Shown piece by piece: positions 8,437-15,947 of a stretch of DNA of 33,643 nucleotides. Below the pieces are notes generated by a model that worked only from the letters and a program-made list of their open reading frames with translations, was not told where the DNA came from and did no database searches. The position numbers and the translations under genes were made by a program. Every line of letters begins with the position of its first letter. Within the stretch, counting starts at the first letter, position 1. Source of the stretch: Pelobacter sp. (lineage in GTDB: Bacteria > Desulfobacterota > Desulfuromonadia > Geobacterales > Pseudopelobacteraceae); NCBI GenBank assembly GCA_030824515.1, contig JAVBXN010000049.1:1-33643 (forward strand), given 5' to 3'.

Positions 8437-10899
8437 ATGAAAAACCGTCACAGCATATGGCTCGCCATATTGCTATCCCTGCTCCTGCCGCTATTTACCG
8501 GGGTTGTTGGTGCGTACGCTGCCAAGGTAACCACCGGGACCTTGAGCGGACTCGTCACCAACGCCGTCACTGCCGTGCCAATCGTCAGCGCCACGGTCAA
8601 GGCAACCAACGCCGCCACCGGCGCTGTTACCAGCACCACATCCAGTTCAACAGGGAGCTACAAGCTGACACTGGCCCCTGCCACCTATTCGGTAGTATTC
8701 TCAGCCACGTCCTACCAAACAACCACCAAAACCGGAGTAAGCATCCTTGCCGGCAGCACCACGACTCTCAATATCGCCCTGCAGCCTGCTCTGCAGACCC
8801 TCAATCACGCCAGCAGGATATCCACCTATGCGGGCCCGGCAACATGCCTGGTTTGCCACAAGACATCCATATCCGGCACAGACCTGTTGACCGATGTCTT
8901 TAACTCGGCACACTTCCAGATGCGGAGTGCGAACAGCCTCATTGATATGCCCGGAGCCGGTTCCCACGGGATGATAAACCGTGCCTGCGGCCTTCCCGGC
9001 AGCAATATGCTGGCCGACAACTATGCCGGCTTCTCAGTGGCTGCCGATGGCACCAAGGCAGTCGATGGCTGCGGCAAATGCCATATTGCGTATCGTCCTC
9101 CTCTCCGCTACCCGACCGCCGCTGATGCCAGGGACGACATCGACTGCCTGGTCTGCCACGCAGAGGCATACGCCGCTGAATGGGATCTTCCCGCAACCAT
9201 TGCAGCCTTCGGCGCAAATACGGAGCCCCATGTGCGGACCGTTACCACACTGGCTGACGGCACCTACACCTGGAGCCAGGACCGCTCCCTCAAAACCGCC
9301 CAGTCCGTCGGCAATCCGACATCGGCAAAATACTGTCTGCGCTGCCACTTCGACAACATGGGCGGCCACAAACGGGCCACACCCTATGATGTAGCCACCG
9401 ATGTCCATGCGGCCAAGACCATGCCCTGCACCCAGTGCCATGTCCCGACGCAGCATAAAACCCCGCGCGGCAACTTCGTCACCGACATGATGACAAACGA
9501 GCAGACCACCGCTGATATCAGCTGCGAGCGATGCCACGGCGTCACCCCCCACAATGCCAACAATGCGGCTGATTTGAACAAGCACAACGCCAACGTAACC
9601 TGCGAGGCCTGTCACATTCCAAGCATGGACGTGCCGGACAACACCGCCATCAAATCCTGGGCTCCCTACACCATGGACCCACGGACCGGCAGCTGGACAA
9701 ACACTCTGCCGACCCTGTCCGGCAGTTTCTATGCCCCATATGCCCAGAACTACGCGGTGGGAACAATGCCGAGCATCCGCTGGTTTGATGGACAGGCGTC
9801 CATGCTGGCCCAACCGTCCGGCTCCTACTCCACCCGCGCCAGCTCCGGCGGCTGTGCCAAGCTCTTCGCCTTCAAACCATTCGTAAACGGGATGCTGTTT
9901 GATGCCGGCTGGCTTCCCGGCCCATCTTCAGACCCCGCCTTTGACATGGTCAACGGCACCTGGCACTTCTCGATGAAAGCTTATTACGAAAACAACTGGC
10001 CAAAATTCCTGGCCATGGGCTTTGTAGACGCAAAATACGCCACAGCAGCAGCATATTGGTCGGCCCGCCCGGATATGGCGCAGATGCTCAACAACTTCCC
10101 CATGATGCTATATATGGATCGTAACACCTACGTGGCAGAAGCAGGACGCGTGATCGGCACTCCGCAGCCGGGTCCCCAGAGCGCAGCTACTTTCCCTGGA
10201 ATTACCAAGGCACTCAATATCGGCATGGGCCGTATTGGTATCGACATGGGTTACTTCCCGGCCACAAGCGATCCCGAAACGGTAGGCGTCAATCTATGGT
10301 CAGGCTCCTTCTTCGGCATGTGGGTGCCAATCAATATGGACCCGACCTCCCCGTTCATGGGTGAACTTAACTCGTTCATCACGATGAGTCACGGCATCAG
10401 GGGAGCGGCAACTCTCGGCACAACCACTGCATTCTGCTATAGCTGCCACTACACCTCCACCGAATATGCCGCCCAGACCCCGCTTGCCAAAAGGCTCAAC
10501 TTCACTCTTCTCGGCTGGCCCAATATCGACGCCAACCCGCTGGTCGACCCCATGTATGACCGCACGATTACACTGCCGGTTCCGGCAATCGATAGAATCG
10601 TATTCAGTTACGTTCAGGGGAAATCCTCCCAAAGCCTGAAGATTTCCACATACGTGGTGGACTCGGTCACCAGGCTGCCGATGCCCAGCGTAACAGTCAG
10701 CGGCACACTCACCGGCCCGGCAGGCCAGGTGGGTCTTCCTTACAGTGCCAACGTTGTCAGCGATTCCGCAGGAGTCGCGCTGATAACCTTCACACAGAAG
10801 ACGCTGCTGCCGGGAGTCTATACCTTTAAAGTCAACTCCATGACCTATAACGGAGTGACAACACCATCCGGCATCACCTGCAGCTACACCAGGCTGTAG
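8437..10899 (+). CDS. Secreted octaheme c-type cytochrome with N-terminal carboxypeptidase-regulatory-like domain (copy B)
   Basis: An 820-residue paralogue of copy A, starting at an ATG preceded by AAAAGGAG. It has a signal peptide (cleavage near AYA, residue 28), a carboxypeptidase-regulatory-like domain (32-117), and eight CxxCH motifs with the same spacing over the part I counted: CLVCH at 137, then CGKCH, CLVCH, CLRCH, CTQCH, CERCH and CEACH. The eighth, CYSCH, again comes after a long heme-free region. The C-terminal beta domain is also shared. By eye most positions are identical to copy A, including long runs such as the Tyr-Tyr-Glu-Asn-Asn-Trp-Pro-Lys-Phe-Leu block and DMAQMLNNFPMMLYMDR. 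This indicates a tandem duplication with conserved function. Mature heme attachment would need a cytochrome c maturation system located elsewhere. The electron donor and acceptor are unknown. Confidence 0.92.
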   Translation: MKNRHSIWLAILLSLLLPLFTGVVGAYAAKVTTGTLSGLVTNAVTAVPIVSATVKATNAATGAVTSTTSSSTGSYKLTLAPATYSVVFSATSYQTTTKTGVSILAGSTTTLNIALQPALQTLNHASRISTYAGPATCLVCHKTSISGTDLLTDVFNSAHFQMRSANSLIDMPGAGSHGMINRACGLPGSNMLADNYAGFSVAADGTKAVDGCGKCHIAYRPPLRYPTAADARDDIDCLVCHAEAYAAEWDLPATIAAFGANTEPHVRTVTTLADGTYTWSQDRSLKTAQSVGNPTSAKYCLRCHFDNMGGHKRATPYDVATDVHAAKTMPCTQCHVPTQHKTPRGNFVTDMMTNEQTTADISCERCHGVTPHNANNAADLNKHNANVTCEACHIPSMDVPDNTAIKSWAPYTMDPRTGSWTNTLPTLSGSFYAPYAQNYAVGTMPSIRWFDGQASMLAQPSGSYSTRASSGGCAKLFAFKPFVNGMLFDAGWLPGPSSDPAFDMVNGTWHFSMKAYYENNWPKFLAMGFVDAKYATAAAYWSARPDMAQMLNNFPMMLYMDRNTYVAEAGRVIGTPQPGPQSAATFPGITKALNIGMGRIGIDMGYFPATSDPETVGVNLWSGSFFGMWVPINMDPTSPFMGELNSFITMSHGIRGAATLGTTTAFCYSCHYTSTEYAAQTPLAKRLNFTLLGWPNIDANPLVDPMYDRTITLPVPAIDRIVFSYVQGKSSQSLKISTYVVDSVTRLPMPSVTVSGTLTGPAGQVGLPYSANVVSDSAGVALITFTQKTLLPGVYTFKVNSMTYNGVTTPSGITCSYTRL

Positions 10900-10930
10900 T
10901 CTCCGAGCGTAAAACAGTGGCATCATAATC

Positions 10931-10960
10931 CCAGGGGCGGCCAACGGTTGCCCCTGGTAA
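10931..10960 (+). terminator. Hairpin after cytochrome B, probable terminator
   Basis: A 12-bp stem (10931-10942 with 10946-10957, CCAGGGGC.../...GCCCCTGG, two G-T pairs) closes on a 3-nt loop, between the convergent cytochrome and cyclase genes. The tail TAAATATC is only weakly T-rich. Confidence 0.6.
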
Positions 10961-11080
10961 ATATCAGAGTCAGGATTTGTGAAAGACGGTGTGGAACAGA
11001 CAAAAATGGCTGGCTGGTGAGAAAAGCAGATGATCGCTCGGCAGTTGCATGCGCAACTTGCAACAGTCATGGAGATTAGA

Positions 11081-12079
11081 TCAGGCGTTCAATACCGGTC
11101 TCCGGTACGATCGGGCGGCATTCGAACACCCTTTCCAGTTTACTTCCCTCAAACATAGAAACGCCTCGGAACCGGCCGGCAGCTTCCCCATGGTCCGGAA
11201 ACATACGGGTGGCGCCTGGTGTACATGGTGCATGTGACTTCCGTGTTCAAGGCTGCATGGCGATACTGCATTGCGAAGACGCTTGGCATTATAGAGTTCC
11301 CTGTCGGCCGTCTCTAACAGTGTATTTACATCGTTTGTCTCATCGGAAAAAAAGGAGATGCCGGTGCTGGTGGTCAGCCTGACACCTTTTAGTAGTTCCT
11401 CCCCCGGAAACACAGTGGACTCGACCGCCAACCGTATCCGGTCCGCAACGGCAAAGGCCACGTTTTTCATGACTTTCGGCAGATAGACGGCAAACTCGTC
11501 ACCGCCGTAGCGCGCCGCGACGTCCTGCTCGCGGATCTGTTCCCTGATGATCCCGGCCATGATGCGCAACGCCTCGTCACCGGCCACATGACCGCAACTG
11601 TCGTTATAATGCTTGAAATGATCAAGGTCCATAAGGATCAGTGCGCTGGAGTTGTCATCCTCCCTGCGGCGGATCTGCGCCTTCCGGTTGAGCAATGTCT
11701 TGAAATAGGTCTGGTTATACAGCCCGGTCAGGCCGTCTCTGACGGAGCAGTGCATGATACTGTCCAGACGCCGGGCTTCAATGAAAACCATGTTTTTGAA
11801 CTGGCCGGAACTGTTCTGAATTACTTCCAGAAGCGTTGCGCGCATGCCGATGCGGTAGCCGGTCTTCTCCCGGATCACATCGCGAAGCGCCACGGCATCA
11901 CACCAGTAGCGCCTGGATTTAATTACGCTCAATATTTTACCGGTCAGCAGGCTCATGATTTCAGGATAGACGGCCTCACCAAATAAACCGCGATAACGTT
12001 CCATGTCACGCTCAAGCGTATCATCGCTGTTCCGTGAAAGGGTCTTCTTTAAAAGTTCCCGGATGTTTTTTTTCATCAT
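11081..12079 (-). CDS. Diguanylate cyclase (GGDEF), soluble
   Basis: A 332-residue protein. Residues about 112-272 form a GGDEF domain that makes c-di-GMP from two GTP. Visible features are DGLTGLYN, the metal/substrate motif MDLDHFKHYND, GHVAGDEAL, the intact signature GGDEF (192-196) and an inhibitory I-site RxxD (REQD, 183-186). The guanine-contacting Asp of the GHxxGD motif is present, so this is not the Ser-substituted hybrid type that makes cyclic AMP-GMP. The N-terminal 110 residues are an unrecognised, mostly helical region with no membrane segment. About 60 residues after the domain (with several Cys and His) are unusual for the family. Two ATG codons in a row (12079 or 12076) follow an AGGTG. 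It converges on the cytochromes. Confidence 0.88.
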   Translation of the reverse strand: MMKKNIRELLKKTLSRNSDDTLERDMERYRGLFGEAVYPEIMSLLTGKILSVIKSRRYWCDAVALRDVIREKTGYRIGMRATLLEVIQNSSGQFKNMVFIEARRLDSIMHCSVRDGLTGLYNQTYFKTLLNRKAQIRRREDDNSSALILMDLDHFKHYNDSCGHVAGDEALRIMAGIIREQIREQDVAARYGGDEFAVYLPKVMKNVAFAVADRIRLAVESTVFPGEELLKGVRLTTSTGISFFSDETNDVNTLLETADRELYNAKRLRNAVSPCSLEHGSHMHHVHQAPPVCFRTMGKLPAGSEAFLCLREVNWKGCSNAARSYRRPVLNA

Positions 12080-12107
12080 GACACCTGCGGAATCCGGTTA
12101 TTGGCCG

Positions 12108-12147
12108 GATAGAGAAGAAGGCGCCGGCGGATTTCTCCACCGGCGCC
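12108..12147 (-). terminator. Rho-independent terminator of the CARDB protein gene
   Basis: On the minus strand a 12-bp stem (12147-12136 with 12131-12120; core GGCGCCGG/CCGGCGCC, one G-T pair) is capped by a GAAA tetraloop and followed by TTCTTCTCT. It lies 15 bases after the stop codon and is the best terminator in the window. Confidence 0.85.
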
Positions 12148-12162
12148 CCTGGGAATTTTCAA

Positions 12163-13824
12163 TTACCTTCTTACGACTGTCGTAGCGGTTTTGGTGTTAT
12201 TGGTGTTGTTGATATCGCTCGGATTCGATACGGTCGCGGTCCAGGTAACCGTCGTGCCGTAGGAAGGTGCGGTCCAGGTAAAACTTACGATTGCGGCGCT
12301 GTTGTCCACCGGTGTCGTGATACTGGTGGAGAAGTTGCCAACGACGGTGCCATAGCTGTTTTTGCCGACCAGTGTAACCGCTGCCGGAACGGCGCCTGAC
12401 TGCAGGTTGTCCACCGTAACCCTGAGCGTGCTGGTGGTGTTCTTGTAAACGCTGGTCGGGATCGTTACCGACGGGATGGTCAGGTCAACGGTCGGTGGCG
12501 GGACTGCATTGGGATCGTCATATTCAACCACCAGCTGGGCGCTGCGGATGATGGTCGGCTTGCCCACTTCGCCCTTGATGTACATCATCAGGTCGAAATC
12601 GGTGGTCATGGGGCATTCGGTAAAGCTATAGCCGTCCACCGGGTCAACCAGCTGGCCGGTCAGCGGATCGATATACTGATCGAGGTAATTGTTCCAGTTT
12701 TTGGAGTCGGCCAACACAGGCAGGCCGGTGGTCAGGTTTTTGATGCTGAGCAGGTCCAGGGTCGTGGTGGTCGGCATACCTGCTTCATACTGGATCAGCT
12801 CCACGCCCGGCAGATCCTGACCATACTTGCTCGACTTGAGGCGATAACGGGGGTTGGCGCCAGCGAACGGATCACGGTCAAGCGAGGTGTACCAGGCGTT
12901 GGTATACTCGAACAGCCCCGTGGCTGGGTTAAGAGCCTTCAGCACGCTCCCGGCCGGAATCGGTTCAAGGTCGCCACCCTCCTGCGAATCAATCGAGGAG
13001 ACCCAGGTTCCGGTTGGCTGTCCCGAACAGGCCGCGGGGGCAAGCGCCGGAGCGGTCGGACAGATGGTGTACTGCGGCAGCACGCCGGTGGCGTTCTCGT
13101 TCTCGAAATCCTCGGGACGGATCTGGTCGTTGGGGCTGTTGGTAATGTTGTGATCGATGATCAGCTTGGCCTTGGTGACCTTGTAATTTGCTCCGGCAAC
13201 CTTCCAGGCGGCCGGCAGGTCCATTTTGGCGTAGACATAAAGTGGCGTCGGCTCCTGATTGTAGTTGCCCCAGTAGTAGAGGAATTTCCCGTCATCCTTC
13301 ATCTTCTTGGTGTAGTCAACCCCTTCCTGCAGCTGCACCGGGTTGGCCGGATCGCGCATCAGGTGGTCCATGACCACATAGTGCTCGGTGGCGGCCTTGG
13401 CCTTGAGAGCGCCCAATCCCCTGACCCACTCTCCCTTGATCGGACCGGTCTTCCAGTCGCCGGTCTCCGGGTTCTGCGTGCGCATACCGATCACCTTGCC
13501 GGTGCCATCCACAATATTGGCAACGAAACCGTCATCATAAACACCGTCCATCGGCTTCGGCAGCAGTGCGGTGGGATCAAAGTTTTTCACGTTCCAGCCG
13601 TAGGACGAATCGATCGGGAGATAGGTAAGGCCATCATCCTGCACCACCGGAGCGCCCAGGCAGGCGGAACCGATAATGGCTTCATCGCACTGGACATCGT
13701 TCACATTGAAAACGTGGTTCGTGGTGTAGGTTACGGTCGCAGCATGGGCCGCGCCAGCCATCAGAGTCACGCCAATCGTCACTGCCGCTATCTTTCTGAT
13801 CTTCTTTGCCACTGTTCCTCTCAT
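12163..13824 (-). CDS. Secreted protein with C-terminal CARDB-like domain
   Basis: A 553-residue protein with a signal peptide (residues 1-28, ending AHA). ATG at 13824 has AAGGAG nine bases upstream; an in-frame GTG at 13812 preceded by GAGAGG is an alternative. The body (about 30-440) is not a family I recognise. It contains a few Cys residues but no CxxCH, so it is not a cytochrome. The last 110 residues (from PPPTVDLTIPSVTIP to the end) look like a CARDB-type Ig fold, a cell-adhesion-like beta domain, with NTTSTLRVTVDN and the terminal DINNTNNTKTATTVV. It is probably extracellular or bound to the outer surface. Transcription appears to start from a sigma-54 promoter about 150 bases upstream. 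Its function is unknown; its position next to the cytochromes hints at a surface structure. Confidence 0.82.
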   Translation of the reverse strand: MRGTVAKKIRKIAAVTIGVTLMAGAAHAATVTYTTNHVFNVNDVQCDEAIIGSACLGAPVVQDDGLTYLPIDSSYGWNVKNFDPTALLPKPMDGVYDDGFVANIVDGTGKVIGMRTQNPETGDWKTGPIKGEWVRGLGALKAKAATEHYVVMDHLMRDPANPVQLQEGVDYTKKMKDDGKFLYYWGNYNQEPTPLYVYAKMDLPAAWKVAGANYKVTKAKLIIDHNITNSPNDQIRPEDFENENATGVLPQYTICPTAPALAPAACSGQPTGTWVSSIDSQEGGDLEPIPAGSVLKALNPATGLFEYTNAWYTSLDRDPFAGANPRYRLKSSKYGQDLPGVELIQYEAGMPTTTTLDLLSIKNLTTGLPVLADSKNWNNYLDQYIDPLTGQLVDPVDGYSFTECPMTTDFDLMMYIKGEVGKPTIIRSAQLVVEYDDPNAVPPPTVDLTIPSVTIPTSVYKNTTSTLRVTVDNLQSGAVPAAVTLVGKNSYGTVVGNFSTSITTPVDNSAAIVSFTWTAPSYGTTVTWTATVSNPSDINNTNNTKTATTVVRR

Positions 13825-13974
13825 TTTTAGCTCTCCTTTTCTTTGTCTGATTCAGCTTGCCGGACATCACCTCAGGAACAAATCATCACCACTATCGCCA
13901 GAAATCCTGCTTTGCCCCCCTTTCGTTTTTACTTTTCCTGCATAACTGTTCAGTGTGGGATTTCCTGCTTTAAG

Positions 13975-13990
13975 AGCAAAGCCGGTGCCA
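13975..13990 (-). promoter_or_regulatory. Sigma-54 (-24/-12) promoter of the CARDB protein gene
   Basis: The minus strand reads TGGCACCGGCTTTGCT. Against the consensus TGGCACG-N4-TTGCW it has one mismatch (C for G at position 7) and the exact GG-to-GC spacing. Transcription would start near 13964, giving a leader of about 140 bases. RpoN promoters need an AAA+ enhancer-binding protein; no such gene is in the window. Confidence 0.72.
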
Positions 13991-14062
13991 ATAAAATTGT
14001 TAGGAATTAATATGTTGATATCAATGTGTTTTTGATAACCGATCTGATCGGGCTTCCTGGAA

Positions 14063-14088
14063 ATGAGTGCAACCAGGGTTGCACTCAT
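14063..14088. promoter_or_regulatory. Perfect 12-bp dyad, candidate activator binding site
   Basis: ATGAGTGCAACC and GGTTGCACTCAT flank a 2-nt spacer (AG). The centre is about 110 bases upstream of the predicted sigma-54 start, a usual distance for enhancer-binding-protein sites. The same AACC-NN-GGTT core recurs twice more at 14196-14227. There is no T-run, so a terminator is unlikely. The region 13825-14367 between the divergent genes holds this site, its relatives and the -24/-12 promoter, and no convincing gene. Confidence 0.6.
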
Positions 14089-14195
14089 GGTTGAGTAAAG
14101 AAGTGGCGGTCTGGCTGGGATGTTATAAAAGGAATGGGGATAACGTGCGTCTGTTACCGTTTTTGCCCTGCTGATTACTCCGGATGAAATGGGTG

Positions 14196-14227
14196 ACAAC
14201 CACGGTTGCGGCGCAACCCTGGTTGCG
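14196..14227. promoter_or_regulatory. Two further AACC-NN-GGTT dyads, 17 bp apart
   Basis: CAACC-AC-GGTTG (14197-14208) and CGCAACC-CT-GGTTGCG (14212-14227) repeat the core of the perfect dyad at 14063-14088. Their centres are 17 bp apart and the nearer one is 127 bp, roughly twelve helical turns, from the first dyad. They could serve the CARDB gene, the divergent nspC, or both. Confidence 0.5.
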
Positions 14228-14367
14228 GGTATTTTGTTCTTGTTTCAGCTGGCAATTGATTTTGCTGTTTTGCATGAACCGCCACCGACATATTTTGCCT
14301 TGCGAATATCTGCCTGCAAAGATATAACACGTAGCGTATTTCACCATTTAGAAACGAGAAATTTACC

Positions 14368-15522
14368 TTGACCGGCATCGACATCCCAAAAATCCTGCAA
14401 CTGGCCCCCTCCCCGGCTTACGTAGTTGACCTTGGCCGCCTGCGCCACAATCTGGCAATCCTTGATGATGTGCAAAAACGGAGCGGCGCAAAAATCCTGC
14501 TGGCGATGAAAGCCTTCTCGATGTGGAGCGTTTTCCCGCTGATCAGCGCCACGCTTCAAGGTATCTGCGCCAGTTCCCCCTGGGAAGCGCGGCTGGGACG
14601 CGAGGAATTCGGACGCGAGGTGCACAGCTTCGCGGCCGCCTTCAAGGAAAGCGACGTAATTGAACTGCTGCGTATCTCCAACCACCTGGTGTTCAACTCG
14701 TTCAACCAGCTGGAGCGTTTCAGACCGCTTTGGGAGAAGGAAAAAGGGCGAGTATCCATAGGCTTGCGGGTTAACCCGCAACACTCCGAGGGACACACCG
14801 ATATCTACGACCCCTGCGCGGTCAACTCACGCCTGGGCATCCCTCTGGCCGAGTTTGAAGGGCGTTCCCTGAGCGGAGTCGAAGGGCTGCATTTCCATAC
14901 CCTCTGCGAGCAGCTTTTCGAACCGCTGGAACGCACCGCCAGGGCCTTCGAGGAGAAGTTCGGCCATTTCCTGCCGGGCATGAAATGGCTGAACCTGGGC
15001 GGAGGACACCACATCACCCGCGAGGGGTACGACATTGACGGGCTGGTGGAACTGGTCCGTTATTTCAGGGAGAAGTACGATCTGGAGGTCTACCTGGAGC
15101 CGGGCGAGGCGATCGCGATCGGCACCGGCCTGCTGGTGGGCGAGGTGCTGGATGTGGTCAACAACGGCATGGAGATCGCCATCCTGGATGTCTCGGCCAC
15201 ATGCCACATGCCGGACATCCTGGAGATGCCCTACCGTCCCGGAATCATGGGCGGCTTCGACGCGGGGGAGAAACAGCATACCTACCGCCTGGGCGGCCCT
15301 TCCTGCCTGGCGGGGGACATAATCGGCGACTGGTCCTTCGATCAGCCGCTGAAAACCGGCGACCGGCTGGCTTTCCTGGACATGGCGCATTACACGATGG
15401 TCAAGACCACCACCTTCAACGGCATCCGTCACCCGCACATCTGCACCTATGAACCGCAAACCGAAGAGTTGAAAATTGTGCGCAGCTTTGAATATCAGGA
15501 TTTCAAGAGCCGTCTATCGTAG
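14368..15522 (+). CDS. nspC: Carboxynorspermidine/carboxyspermidine decarboxylase
   Basis: A 384-residue PLP-dependent, alanine-racemase-fold (fold III) decarboxylase that releases CO2 from carboxynorspermidine or carboxyspermidine to give (nor)spermidine in the cytoplasm. Lys48 in LLAMKAF is the expected PLP lysine. Other family marks are LHFHTLCEQ (174-182), the glycine-rich LGGGHHIT, EPGEAI (244-249) and the catalytic-cysteine segment GGPSCLAGD with Cys313. The length is normal. The start is TTG with only a weak GAGAA upstream, and no better in-frame start is apparent. Its usual partner, carboxynorspermidine dehydrogenase, is not adjacent. The stop codon TAG lies inside a dispersed palindromic repeat (15518-15543), so the extreme C-terminus may have been altered by repeat insertion. 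Confidence 0.9.
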   Translation: MTGIDIPKILQLAPSPAYVVDLGRLRHNLAILDDVQKRSGAKILLAMKAFSMWSVFPLISATLQGICASSPWEARLGREEFGREVHSFAAAFKESDVIELLRISNHLVFNSFNQLERFRPLWEKEKGRVSIGLRVNPQHSEGHTDIYDPCAVNSRLGIPLAEFEGRSLSGVEGLHFHTLCEQLFEPLERTARAFEEKFGHFLPGMKWLNLGGGHHITREGYDIDGLVELVRYFREKYDLEVYLEPGEAIAIGTGLLVGEVLDVVNNGMEIAILDVSATCHMPDILEMPYRPGIMGGFDAGEKQHTYRLGGPSCLAGDIIGDWSFDQPLKTGDRLAFLDMAHYTMVKTTTFNGIRHPHICTYEPQTEELKIVRSFEYQDFKSRLS

Positions 15523-15543
15523 GGGCAGGCCTTGCGCCTGCCC
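15518..15543. repeat. REP-like palindromic repeat, copy 1
   Basis: The palindrome GGGCAGGC/GCCTGCCC is preceded by CGTAG; the same 26 bases recur at 15612-15637 with one change. The TAG within it is the nspC stop. It could also work as a weak terminator, though no T-run follows. Short interspersed palindromes of this style are common in Geobacter-like genomes. Confidence 0.7.
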
Positions 15544-15587
15544 AGCCCGGGTCCAACAATGACCTGGATTCAAGAACAGATAAAACT

Positions 15588-15682
15588 CGGGCAGTTGCAG
15601 GATCAGCCCGACGTAGGGGCAGGTCTTGCGCCTGCCCGCTTCGCAAATCAAAAAACTATCGGGCAATTGCAGGATCAGCCCG
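15588..15682. repeat. Direct repeats flanking REP-like palindrome copy 2
   Basis: A 23-bp sequence beginning CGGGCAGTTGCAGGAT and ending CAGCCCG (15588-15610) is repeated at 15660-15682 with one mismatch. The second copy of the palindrome lies between them at 15612-15637. The arrangement looks like a local duplication that accompanied or followed repeat insertion. It overlaps the leader of the small gene starting at 15700. Confidence 0.7.
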
Positions 15683-15699
15683 GCAAAGGATCAATCAAC

Positions 15700-15909
15700 A
15701 TGGCTTTGAATACAAGAATCTGGATGACCGGATCACTGGACTGGTTCGCGTTGATTAACGGGGAAGAGGTGTTTCTGGGAAGGCGCGAAGTGCCGGCTCC
15801 CCTGGATGAGGGTGATGCCTGGACTAATGAGATCGGTGACATGTTCAAGGTTATCGACGGCGAAGTAACCATTATGGGGAAAACGGACCCGCCCAAGAAA
15901 TACTGGTAG
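15700..15909 (+). CDS. Small conserved-looking protein of unknown function
   Basis: A 69-residue protein whose ATG is preceded by AAAGGA at a good distance. The open frame extends upstream to 15532, but that part is translated repeat sequence and I exclude it. The protein is acidic, soluble and probably beta-rich (TRIWMTGSLDWFALINGEEVFLGRREVPAPL... ending GKTDPPKKYW); it has no signal peptide, membrane segment or cysteine. I do not recognise the family. It follows nspC and converges on the cyclase gene at 15948. Confidence 0.6.
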   Translation: MALNTRIWMTGSLDWFALINGEEVFLGRREVPAPLDEGDAWTNEIGDMFKVIDGEVTIMGKTDPPKKYW

Positions 15910-15947
15910 TCCGTTTGGGTTTGCAGGTGATTGCGGTTACTGTCCTG

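Noticed and set aside
9034..9813. 259-residue open frame on the minus strand within cytochrome B
   Set aside because: It lies antisense to an eight-heme coding region with strong paralogue conservation; its composition is a shadow of GC-rich codons.
11500..11640. Hybrid-type GGDEF making cyclic AMP-GMP
   Set aside because: The diagnostic Ser substitution in the GHxxGD motif is absent; Asp is present in both cyclases of the window (also at 16290-16330).
14255..14275. Second sigma-54-like promoter before nspC (TGGCAATTGATTTTGC)
   Set aside because: The GG-to-GC spacing is one base too long, which normally abolishes sigma-54 recognition.
15532..15699. Upstream extension of the small gene after nspC
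   Set aside because: The residues come from translated palindromes and direct repeats; a better ribosome-binding site precedes the ATG at 15700.
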